NCBI RefSeq assembly: GCF_043235035.1
Contig: NZ_JAZAQF010000069.1
Location: 124,001 to 188,000, forward strand
Length of the DNA stretch: 64,000 nucleotides
Reading direction: 5' to 3'
Source: CACIAM-69d sp001698445
GTDB taxonomy: Bacteria > Cyanobacteriota > Cyanobacteriia > CACIAM-69d
Below the pieces are notes generated by a model, which saw only the letters and a list, made by a program, of their open reading frames with translations, did no database searches and had not been told where the DNA came from. A program made the translations under genes and the position numbers. This document shows positions 42,962-50,435 of this stretch, one piece after another. Positions within the stretch are counted from its first letter, which is position 1. Each line of letters starts with the position of its first letter.

Positions 42962-44569
42962 ATGAAACGTTTGCTGCAACCTTTTCAGGCTCGTTTGTCG
43001 CGAACGGTCGCCTTGGGGGTGTTGTTTGGTATTGTGACCATTGAGGCGGTGATTCTCATTCCCTCTTATTGGCGAAGGGAACGTGAGCTAATTGACTATA
43101 TGCAGCGGATTTCCACTGCCAAGGTGGTGACCCTAGCGCGTTGGTCGCAAGCTGCGCCGGAGTTTCAGGATCCTGTGCGGCTGGCTCAGCGGTTGACCAA
43201 TCAAACGGATGACCCCATTTCCCTTTGGAAAGGGCTGGCATTCTATGACCGATCGGGGCGTTTGGTGGCCACGGTGGGAGAAAAGCCTGAGTTGACCATC
43301 ACGGCGGTGGCAGCAGGTCGCCATGAGCAACTGAGCCGCGATCAACAACGGCTTGATTTGGCTTGGCCGCCCGATGCCAGACGTAACTACACCCTGGTGG
43401 TTCGCCACGACATGCACCCGGTTTATGCGGAATTGCAGGCTTTTATTTTCCGCATTTTGGGATTGGTGGTGCTGATTTCGGTGTTTGCAACGGGGGTGAC
43501 GATGGTGGTGTTGTCGCGGGTGGCGATTGTGCCGATTTTGCAAATGCGCGATGACCTGCGGCGAGCGGCGGACTTAATCAGTCGTGAAGATACCTCTGGG
43601 GAGATGTTGTATGTCTGCCAGGTCGATCGCCCCGATGAGTTGGGGGAGGTGATTACGGCCTTCCGACATATGTATAACCGGATTCACCAGGAAATTTTGG
43701 AGCGACGACGGGCAGAGCGGGAATCGGAAAGCCTGCTGCTGAATATTCTGCCCCCCGCGATCGCAGAACGATTGAAACGGGGCGAACACCCGATCGCAGA
43801 ACGGTTTGAACAGGCAACGGTGTTGTTTGCGGATTTGGTGGATTTCACCGGATTAGCAGCCCACATCACCCCAGGCGAGTTGGTGCAACAGCTCAATCAC
43901 ATTTTTTCCACCTTTGACGCACTGGCCGATACCTATGGCCTCGAAAAAATCAAGACGATCGGGGATGCCTACATGGTGGTGGGGGGGGTTCCGGATCCGC
44001 ACCCGGACTGTGTGACGGCGGTGGCAGAAATGGCGCTGGCCATGCAACGGGCGATCGCGGCCTACCAGCCCGCTGCCGACTCCACCCAGCACCCCTTTTC
44101 CATCCGCATCGGCATCCATACGGGGCCTGTGGTGGGCGGTGTAATTGGCATCCGCAAGTTTATTTACGACCTGTGGGGCGACACGGTGAACACGGCCAGC
44201 CGGATGGAGTCCCATGGAATGCCAGGCCAAATTCAGGTGACCGAAGCGGTTTACCAAACCCTGTGCGATCGATTCCAATTTGAGCGGCGGGGCGAAATTG
44301 CCATCAAGGGCAAAGGCACAATGACCACCTATTGGTTGCTCGATCGATTGGCGATTAATGGCCTGGCGGAAACCCGTGCCATGCCGAACAATTCCGCCGA
44401 AACGGGTTCCAGAGAAGCAGACTCCGTAGAGATGAACGGGGCGGTGAATAGCGCAGCCAACGGCCCCATGGACGGCCCCATGGACGGCCCCATGAACAGC
44501 ACGGCCGTGAACCCTGCGGCTCATCCCTCGATCGCCTCAGGATTGTCGGGAAATCGCCAGCCCTCCTAG
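42962..44569 (+). CDS. Membrane-anchored class III adenylate cyclase with HAMP
   Basis: A 535-residue protein: membrane helix (residues about 15-35), a small periplasmic domain, second helix (160-183), HAMP (185-245), a coiled junction (ILERRRAERESESLLLNILP) and a class III cyclase domain (about 280-465). Metal-binding Asp291 (VLFADLVDFTG) and Asp335 (KIKTIGDAYMVVGG) are present, and Lys331 in KTIGD is the residue that favours ATP over GTP, so cAMP is the expected product. Arg in NTASRMES is also present. The tail holds a repeat GPMDGPMDGPMN coded by tandem 12-base units. The stop codon overlaps the stop of the convergent gene by four bases (CTAG). Confidence 0.92.
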   Translation: MKRLLQPFQARLSRTVALGVLFGIVTIEAVILIPSYWRRERELIDYMQRISTAKVVTLARWSQAAPEFQDPVRLAQRLTNQTDDPISLWKGLAFYDRSGRLVATVGEKPELTITAVAAGRHEQLSRDQQRLDLAWPPDARRNYTLVVRHDMHPVYAELQAFIFRILGLVVLISVFATGVTMVVLSRVAIVPILQMRDDLRRAADLISREDTSGEMLYVCQVDRPDELGEVITAFRHMYNRIHQEILERRRAERESESLLLNILPPAIAERLKRGEHPIAERFEQATVLFADLVDFTGLAAHITPGELVQQLNHIFSTFDALADTYGLEKIKTIGDAYMVVGGVPDPHPDCVTAVAEMALAMQRAIAAYQPAADSTQHPFSIRIGIHTGPVVGGVIGIRKFIYDLWGDTVNTASRMESHGMPGQIQVTEAVYQTLCDRFQFERRGEIAIKGKGTMTTYWLLDRLAINGLAETRAMPNNSAETGSREADSVEMNGAVNSAANGPMDGPMDGPMNSTAVNPAAHPSIASGLSGNRQPS

Positions 44570-45093
44570 GCCTTGGGTGGCGTTACGCCCATCCGAATTT
44601 CGGAGCAGAAGGAGGCAAAGGTGGGGCCGCCCGATCGGGTTGTGGTGCTCGATCGAAACCGGAGATTATCGCTAGCAAACCAAATTCGCTCCTCAATCCA
44701 GCCACCCTCCACCGGCAGGGTAATCCACAGGGCCCCATCGCTGCCGAAACTGTAGCGACCGGGTTGGGGTTGGCCGTTGCTGCCCGGCGTGGCCAACAGC
44801 GGCCCTGCTCCCGACGGATCCGGAGCCAAAGCCAACAGCACCGAGGATCCCAATTCTTTATTCGGAGAAGCCGTGATCGCTTCCCAACGCATTTTCAGGC
44901 CCGCCGCGATCGCCTGCGGATCGGCCCCATATTTTTGACAAAGGGCGATCGCCTCCGGTGCGTCGGCCGTTAGGGCTTCCATCCAAAGATCCCCTTTACC
45001 CAAAACGGATTTGCGATCGGTCAAATTGTGGCCCGTCCGCTGGGAAAACCACTTACCCACACATTTTTCTAAAAATTCAGCGATCGTGCTCAT
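44566..45093 (-). CDS. CpcS/CpeS-family phycobiliprotein bilin lyase
   Basis: A 175-residue lipocalin-fold protein. The N-terminal FLEKCVGKWFSQRTGHNL and the C-terminal IEERIWFASDNLRFRSSTT followed by ASFCSEIRMG are the hallmarks of CpcS/CpeS lyases, which attach phycocyanobilin (or another bilin) to a Cys of the phycobiliprotein beta or alpha subunits. The GKWFSQRT start and the missing middle block favour a CpcU/CpcV-like member over the main CpcS, which would need a partner subunit for activity; this is inference from memory of the subgroups. The neighbouring HEAT-repeat gene could also work on phycobilisomes. It is convergent with and overlaps the cyclase gene by four bases. Confidence 0.82.
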   Translation of the reverse strand: MSTIAEFLEKCVGKWFSQRTGHNLTDRKSVLGKGDLWMEALTADAPEAIALCQKYGADPQAIAAGLKMRWEAITASPNKELGSSVLLALAPDPSGAGPLLATPGSNGQPQPGRYSFGSDGALWITLPVEGGWIEERIWFASDNLRFRSSTTTRSGGPTFASFCSEIRMGVTPPKA

Positions 45094-45260
45094 GATGAAA
45101 CTAAAGAATTGATGGTTGATTAGGGTTTTGCCGTAAAAAAATACTCAAAAAGGGTCAGGACTGAAATGGATTGGGCCCTGGGAAGCCGAAAATTTGTTGC
45201 GATCGCCTGGCCGGGTCACAGTTTGGATCTGAGCCAGGCCAAGCAACTCAAACCCCCAGG

Positions 45261-45286
45261 AATCCAGGTTATGAATCCAGGTTATG
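45261..45286 (+). repeat. Tandem duplication, 2 x 13 bp
   Basis: AATCCAGGTTATG twice, overlapping the last bases of the HEAT-repeat gene including its stop codon on the minus strand. Confidence 0.85.
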
Positions 45287-45989
45287 AATCTAGGGGCTGA
45301 TCGGCCGCGGGATTTGACGGTTGATCGAGTTGATCAAGCTGTTGCAGCCCATAGCGTGCCGCTTCGGCCACCTGGGGATGGCTATCTTTTGCAAGATATT
45401 TCAGGGCCGATCGGCTCTTCTCACTGGGCAACTTACCCAGCGATTCCGCCAAGCGTTGCCGCACCAGCCAATCATCCGACTGCACAAAGGTCAACATTCG
45501 CTCAGTGGCTTCCACGGCTCCCACCTCGCCCAGCGCCGCGATCGCCGCCTGCTGCACAATCACCTCCGCACTATCCAGCGCATCAATCAGAGTTTTGCGG
45601 GCGCGCGGATCGCCCAAGTTCCCTAATGAAACAGCCGCACTGAAGCGCACCAACCAATCCGTATCCTCATAGAACAGGCGGATCAGGGGTTCAACGGCGC
45701 GGGTGTCGTGCAAATAACCCAACGCTCCGGCTGCATTGGCGCGGATGCTGTAGTCTTTGTCCGCCAACAGGCCCATCAGCAGATCAAAACATTCCTCTGT
45801 GGGCTTTAGGCCTAGGGCAAAAACGGCCATGGTGCGCACTTGCAAATGGTCGTCGTTGAGGACTTTCTTAATCAGCGGTACAGCATCAACCGGCGACACG
45901 TCCCGCAGAGCCGTGAGGCCCAGGAGCCGATCGCGCGAATTGGGGCTTTCGAGTTGGTCGGCAATGCGATCAAGATTGGGGTCGGGCAT
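45282..45989 (-). CDS. HEAT-repeat protein (CpcE/NblB-like)
   Basis: A 235-residue alpha-solenoid made of about six HEAT-type repeats (words such as VDAVPLIKKVLNDDHLQVRTM, YSIRANAAGALGYLHDTRAV split across repeats, DWLVRFSAAVSLGNLGDPRA, DWLVRQRLAESLGKLPSEKS). This E/F-type solenoid occurs in phycobilin lyases CpcE/F and in the phycobilisome degradation protein NblB. Which role applies cannot be decided here, but the position 189 bases from a CpcS/CpeS lyase gene in the same direction supports a phycobilisome function. Start ATG 45989. Confidence 0.75.
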   Translation of the reverse strand: MPDPNLDRIADQLESPNSRDRLLGLTALRDVSPVDAVPLIKKVLNDDHLQVRTMAVFALGLKPTEECFDLLMGLLADKDYSIRANAAGALGYLHDTRAVEPLIRLFYEDTDWLVRFSAAVSLGNLGDPRARKTLIDALDSAEVIVQQAAIAALGEVGAVEATERMLTFVQSDDWLVRQRLAESLGKLPSEKSRSALKYLAKDSHPQVAEAARYGLQQLDQLDQPSNPAADQPLDS

Positions 45990-46077
45990 GGGGTGAGGCT
46001 ACCAAAACGGATCGACGAATTGGCCGAGCATTTCACCATCATACCAAGGGCCAACTCTCCCCAGACATGACCGGGGA

Positions 46078-46695
46078 TCACGAGGACAGCCGCGGCCGCA
46101 ACCAACCCAAATATTCCTCATTGCGTCGTCGATTGATGGAGTGAGCCGATCGTTGAAGTTCTTGGATCACGAACTGTGGCTCAAAGAGTTGCTGAATTTC
46201 GGCAATGCTAGTGCCAAAGGGCGGGCCACCGGGGCGATCGTGGGCGAAAAACACCGCCACCAAGGAGCCTTGATCCTTTAGGAGCGATCGCACAGCCTGC
46301 ACATAGGCCGGCCGCAGACTGGGATCGATCGCACAAAAGCAGGTGTGCTCAATTACCCAGTCAAATTGCCCAACCCAATTGGCCGCCAAGTTGAAAATAT
46401 CCGCCTGCACAAATTCCGCCGCCACACCCCGATCGCGGGCAGCCTGGTCAGCTTCGGCAATGGCAGAGGGAGCCAAATCAAACCCCACGACCTGAAAGCC
46501 CCGATCGGCCAAAAACACCGCGTCATGGCCCCGGCCGCAGCCCACCACGGCCATGCGTCCCCCCGGTTTCACATCGGGGCGATCGGCCCAGGCTGCCAAA
46601 ACAGGTGATGGCTGTCCCAAGTCCCAGCCAGTCTTGCCTGTTTGGTAGGCCGTTTCCCAAAAATCAATCGTTGGTTGTTCCTCGCTCAGAACCAT
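46078..46695 (-). CDS. Class I SAM-dependent methyltransferase (TPMT-like)
   Basis: A 205-residue protein starting with WETAYQTGKTGWDLGQPSPVL, the opening of the thiopurine-methyltransferase family, then the SAM-binding loop VVGCGRGHDAVFLADRGF, acidic end of strand 2 in VVGFDLAPSAI, and DWVIEHTCFCAIDPSLRP. TPMT-like enzymes methylate S, Se or halide substrates. The substrate is unknown here. ATG 46695; the gene lies 88 bases after the HEAT-repeat start and may be read in the same direction from its own promoter. Confidence 0.82.
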   Translation of the reverse strand: MVLSEEQPTIDFWETAYQTGKTGWDLGQPSPVLAAWADRPDVKPGGRMAVVGCGRGHDAVFLADRGFQVVGFDLAPSAIAEADQAARDRGVAAEFVQADIFNLAANWVGQFDWVIEHTCFCAIDPSLRPAYVQAVRSLLKDQGSLVAVFFAHDRPGGPPFGTSIAEIQQLFEPQFVIQELQRSAHSINRRRNEEYLGWLRPRLSS

Positions 46696-46736
46696 GTTGA
46701 GATGTTTGCCGTTAGTTGATGAATTGGTGAATCAGT

Positions 46737-46795
46737 TCTTTGGTCATTATTCTTTGGTCATTATTAAGTATGGGCTGAATTAAGTATGGGCTGAT
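46737..46795 (+). repeat. Two adjacent tandem duplications (14 bp x 2, 16 bp x 2)
   Basis: TCTTTGGTCATTAT twice, directly followed by TAAGTATGGGCTGAAT twice. They lie upstream of the methyltransferase gene in its 514-base spacer. Confidence 0.88.
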
Positions 46796-46850
46796 TGGCA
46801 TGGACTAAACCTGGTCTGAATCAAACATGAGCTGAAGCAATCCGGGGCTA

Positions 46851-47116
46851 GGGCCTGTCGTCATTGGCTGGAATCCTGCGGAAATGGTTGATTTGCGATG
46901 TCCCAATCGTCGTCACAAGGGACTGGGAGCCTGTCGTCCTGATCCATGGCCGTAGGGGTTGGGTCTCCCAACCCTAACCCGGGCGATCGCTACAACCCTG
47001 TCCACCCCTGGGAACACCCAAGGATCGCGGGAACTGGGCGGGGAGACCCAACCCCTACGATTGATCGGTTGGGAGAACGAGACCACTAGGGTTTCGGGTG
47101 ATTTGCCGACAGACCC
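46851..47116 (+). mobile_element. MITE-like dispersed repeat, copy 1
   Basis: A non-coding element. Ends: GGGCCTGTCGTCA at the left and, inverted, TTGCCGACAGACCCT at the right. An inner unit (46951-47059) has its own near-perfect inverted ends CGTAGGGGTTGGGTCTCCC / GGGGAGACCCAACCCCTACG around ACCCGGGCGATCGCTACAACC. The same inner unit, inverted, occurs at 59928-60033. A second GCCTGTCGTC at 46929 suggests a nested or rearranged left end. No transposase is coded. Confidence 0.8.
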
Positions 47117-47209
47117 TGAGCGACTTGTCCCAACAACAGCCGGTGCTTTTTCCTGCCCAAGATTTCCATCTCGACCCATTTCACACCCCCATTTCACGAC
47201 CTCTGACCT

Positions 47210-48703
47210 ATGCAATCGATCGCCCTTCCTCAGGATTCGTTCAATCAACAGTGGCTAGCGGCGATCGCTCCGGAAGATTGGGTAAATCCACAACCGGCGG
47301 ATTGCTATGACTTGGTGGTGGTGGGCGGCGGGCCGGCGGGTTTGGTGGCGGCGGCGGGCGCGGCGGGCTTGGGCTTGGGGTTAAAGGTGGCCCTCATTGA
47401 GCGCCGTTGGTTGGGTGGGGACTGCTTGAATGTGGGCTGCGTTCCTTCCAAGAGCTTGATTGCGGCTGCCAAAGCGGCCCGATCGCCCGTGGAACCGGAA
47501 ACCTTTGCGGCGGCCATGGCCCACTTGCGGGCTGTGCGATCGCGCTTGGCGGTGCATGACTCAGCCCAGCGGTTTCAGGGGCTGGGGGTCGATGTGTTTT
47601 TGGGCGAAGGGCGCTTTCAAGATCCTCGGGCGATCGCGGTGGGTTCCCAAACGCTGCGGTTCAAAAAAGCCGTGATTGCCACCGGAACCCGCCCACACGT
47701 GCCGCCAATTCCGGGTTTGGCCGCGGCCGGCTTTGTCACCAACGAGACTCTTTTTAACTGGGTGCAGCGGCCCGATCGCCTGGCCATTTTGGGCGGCGGC
47801 CCGATCGGCTGTGAATTGGCCCAGGCCTTTGCTCGACTGGGAACCCACGTGACCCTCATTCAACGGCGATCGCGCCTGTTGCCGCGCGAAAGTGCTGCTG
47901 CTGCTGCCATTGTGCAACGGGCCCTGGAACGGGAGGGAATCACGGTGTTGACGGGGCAAACGGTGACCCAAGTGGATCGATCGCCCTTGGGTTGTGAAAT
48001 TCAAATGGCCCAACATCCTGCGATTGTTGTGGATGAAATTCTGGTGGCCACCGGCCGATCGCCCAATGTTGAAACCCTGAACCTGGAAGTGGCCCAAGTG
48101 GCCCTTGGCCCCCAAGGCATCGCCGTCAATGATTTTCTGCAAACCAGCAATCCTCGCATCTTTGCGGCGGGCGACGTATGCCAGGGCGATCGATTCACCC
48201 ATGCGGCCGATGCGGCGGCCCGTCTTGTTTTGCAAAATGCGCTGTTTACGCCCTTTGGCCTGGGCAAGGGCCGCTGGAGCAAGGTCACCATTCCCCGGGT
48301 CACCTACACCGATCCGGAAGTGGCCAGCGTGGGCTGGATTGATCCCGGAGAGGGAATTAGCTCAATTATCCCGGGGCGGGCCCCTCGGTTGATTGAAGTA
48401 CCCTTAAGCCAAGTCGATCGGGCCCAGACCGATCGGGTTGCCGAAGGGTGCTTGCAAGTGTGGCTAGCACCCGATCGAGACCAAATTTTGGGGGCCACGC
48501 TCATTGCCCCCCATGCGGGCGAAACCATTGGCGAAATTGCCTTGGCCATGGCCGCCGGTTGGGGGCTAGGCCGGCTCGCCAAAGTGGTGCATCCCTACCC
48601 CACCCAGGCTGAATGCATCAAAAAAGCGGCGGATGCCTATCGTAAAACCCAACTGTCTGATCGCACCCGCCAGTTACTGGCCTGGTTACATCGTTGGAGC
48701 TAG
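47210..48703 (+). CDS. FAD-dependent pyridine nucleotide-disulfide oxidoreductase (MerA/Lpd-like)
   Basis: A 497-residue flavoprotein. FAD-binding VVGGGPAGLVAAAGAAGLG, redox-active pair in GGDCLNVGCVPSKSL, NAD(P)-binding AILGGGPIGCELAQAFARLG, and the second FAD motif IFAAGDVCQGDRF are all present. The C-terminal active site reads VVHPYPTQAECIKKAADAY, as in MerA-like enzymes without the N-terminal metal-binding domain, in place of the HAHPTxSE of dihydrolipoamide dehydrogenase. It lacks the vicinal C-terminal Cys pair of true mercuric reductase, so mercury reduction is unlikely; a general disulfide or quinone reductase is possible. ATG 47210 begins just after the MITE-like element. Confidence 0.87.
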   Translation: MQSIALPQDSFNQQWLAAIAPEDWVNPQPADCYDLVVVGGGPAGLVAAAGAAGLGLGLKVALIERRWLGGDCLNVGCVPSKSLIAAAKAARSPVEPETFAAAMAHLRAVRSRLAVHDSAQRFQGLGVDVFLGEGRFQDPRAIAVGSQTLRFKKAVIATGTRPHVPPIPGLAAAGFVTNETLFNWVQRPDRLAILGGGPIGCELAQAFARLGTHVTLIQRRSRLLPRESAAAAAIVQRALEREGITVLTGQTVTQVDRSPLGCEIQMAQHPAIVVDEILVATGRSPNVETLNLEVAQVALGPQGIAVNDFLQTSNPRIFAAGDVCQGDRFTHAADAAARLVLQNALFTPFGLGKGRWSKVTIPRVTYTDPEVASVGWIDPGEGISSIIPGRAPRLIEVPLSQVDRAQTDRVAEGCLQVWLAPDRDQILGATLIAPHAGETIGEIALAMAAGWGLGRLAKVVHPYPTQAECIKKAADAYRKTQLSDRTRQLLAWLHRWS

Positions 48704-48829
48704 GCCGCTTCTCGATCGCAGACGGCGGGCCCCAAGCAAGCCGCCTGGTTTGGTTGGCCCAGCCACCTGCCCACCCAAGACACCGCTTCTGACTTTTCCA
48801 TCTCCCTCCCTCTCCACTGAACGACTGCT

Positions 48830-49834
48830 ATGAAACGACGGGATTTGCTGTATGGCCTAGGCGCTGCCGGTAGCGCGATCGTCCTCAACAATTGCACCTT
48901 CGCGCCCAGCACGCCCCAGCGCAGCCGCCGAGCTGCGTTGTTCAAAGTGGCGATGCTGTTGCCTCGGGGCGCAGACAGTGACGATTGGTGCCGAGAAGGG
49001 ATGACCGGCCTCGGGCGCATTGAGCGGGAACTAAACGCAGAAATTGCCTACACCGATGACATCAATAAGGGGTTACCCGCCAGCTTGCCGCAAGCGCTCG
49101 ATCGCTACGCCAAAGAAGGTTTCGGCTTCATCATTGGCCACAGCGGAACCTTCCGCGACGATATGGTCAAGGCGGCGGTGCGCTACCCCCGCACCCGTTT
49201 TGCCATAGTGGCTAGCGATAGTGGCAACAACCGGAATTTCGGAGCCTTGGGCTATCGCAACTCCGAGTTAGGCTACCTGTTGGGGGCAACCCTGGCCTTG
49301 CAGCCCAAATTGCAACATATTGGCCTCGTCACCAGTCTGCCCACCCCGCCCATTAAGCAATTCAACTTAGCCTTTCAAAATGCCTTGCGCCGCTTTGCCC
49401 CCGATCGCAAGCTTTCGATCGAATGGGTGGGAAGTTTTGATGACGAACCCAAGGCGATCGCCCTCACCCAAAAGCTGATCGGCGCGGGAATTGATGGGTT
49501 GGCCATGAACTGTTGGACGAATAATCCCGCCATTGTTAACGTAGCGGTCGATCGCCAATTACCCATGGTGGTGTTGGGCCCCGACTCTCGCCAATTGGCC
49601 CCCACCTTAATTCTGGCCAGCGGTCTCATCCATGTGCCAGAGCTAATTTTGCATGGGGCCCGGCTGGCCCAGCGGGGACGTTGGGAAGGTCGCCAGTACC
49701 TCTTTGGGCTATCAGAACGGGTGCTGGAATTTATTCCCACCGTTGGTAGCCTGAACCCTGAGAGTCAAAAGGAAATTTTGGATCTCCATGACCAAATTCG
49801 CAGCGGCCGCTTGGAGGTTTTAGAGGAGCGTTAA
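48830..49834 (+). CDS. BMP-family substrate-binding lipoprotein
   Basis: A 334-residue periplasmic binding protein. The N-terminus MKRRDLLYGLGAAGSAIVL followed by NNC combines a twin-arginine motif (RRDLL) with a lipobox ending at Cys22, so a Tat-exported lipoprotein is likely. The mature part matches the BMP (PnrA-like) family: FKVAMLLPRGADSDDWCREG, GFGFIIGHSGTFRDDMVKAA, RFAIVASDSGNNRNFGALGY, ELGYLLGATLAL. These proteins bind nucleosides or related compounds for an ABC importer; no permease or ATPase gene is adjacent, so it may act with a distant transporter or as a sensor. Confidence 0.85.
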   Translation: MKRRDLLYGLGAAGSAIVLNNCTFAPSTPQRSRRAALFKVAMLLPRGADSDDWCREGMTGLGRIERELNAEIAYTDDINKGLPASLPQALDRYAKEGFGFIIGHSGTFRDDMVKAAVRYPRTRFAIVASDSGNNRNFGALGYRNSELGYLLGATLALQPKLQHIGLVTSLPTPPIKQFNLAFQNALRRFAPDRKLSIEWVGSFDDEPKAIALTQKLIGAGIDGLAMNCWTNNPAIVNVAVDRQLPMVVLGPDSRQLAPTLILASGLIHVPELILHGARLAQRGRWEGRQYLFGLSERVLEFIPTVGSLNPESQKEILDLHDQIRSGRLEVLEER

Positions 49835-50435
49835 AACATCAGAGTTTTGGGGTTGGATGAAGTACTTTCAATCTCTCGTGGCAATTGCCAGCGCACTTAA
49901 AACAGGTATTGATCTAGGCATTGTCTAGGTATCGGCTCTGGTTGAATTGAGGGTTTCGGTTGAATTTAGTTCAGTGGGGATCAATCCTCTCGGTAAATTT
50001 CTTCTAGACTGCAGGCTGAGCGGCCAGGGAGTTGAGGTATCGCAAGAAACAAGCTGAACAATAGGAAAATAGATGTACAGCTTGATAGACCGAATCAACC
50101 GGCCAATAGGCGGGTTCATCGATCGACTGGTTCATCGATTGACTTGTGATCCCTTGATTGAGGTGCAAGCTGATCAGTCAATGGGCAAGCTGATGAGTCG
50201 GCTGATGAATGGGTGAATTTATCGATCGGTCTATGGGTCAATTGGCCGGTTGATTGATAGGTCGATTGGCCGATTAATCCATGTGCCGGCTGATGTGCTG
50301 GCTGATGTATGGTTGGGCTATGGGGTTAACAGCAACAGTTGCTCGCCAAATGATGCCGACGGTTAAGGTGCAGGGGAAAGTGCTGAACAATCGTCAACCC
50401 TCTGCTGCCAGCGGGGCGTTATGGATTAGCCACGA
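49835..50435 (+). other. Repeat-rich spacer before a histidine kinase gene
   Basis: 601 bases without a gene. From 50090 to 50330 it is built of degenerate GATCGACTGGTTCATC, GGTCAATTGGCCGGTTGATT and GTGCCGGCTGATGTGCTGGCTGATGT units (each about 12-16 bases). No hairpin typical of a riboswitch was recognised. Confidence 0.45.

Noticed and set aside
42619..42963. Open frames on both strands in the spacer before the adenylate cyclase
   Set aside because: Both translations are Pro/Arg/Thr-rich without recognisable motifs and the region contains an inverted repeat; more likely non-coding.
46959..47258. Small frame GLPTLTRAIATTLSTPGN shared with 59923-60144 minus
   Set aside because: The shared words come from the MITE-like DNA repeat read in both places; no start signal or known protein.
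47210..48703. Mercury resistance (merA)
   Set aside because: No N-terminal metal-binding domain, no C-terminal Cys pair and no other mer genes; a general flavin disulfide reductase is safer.
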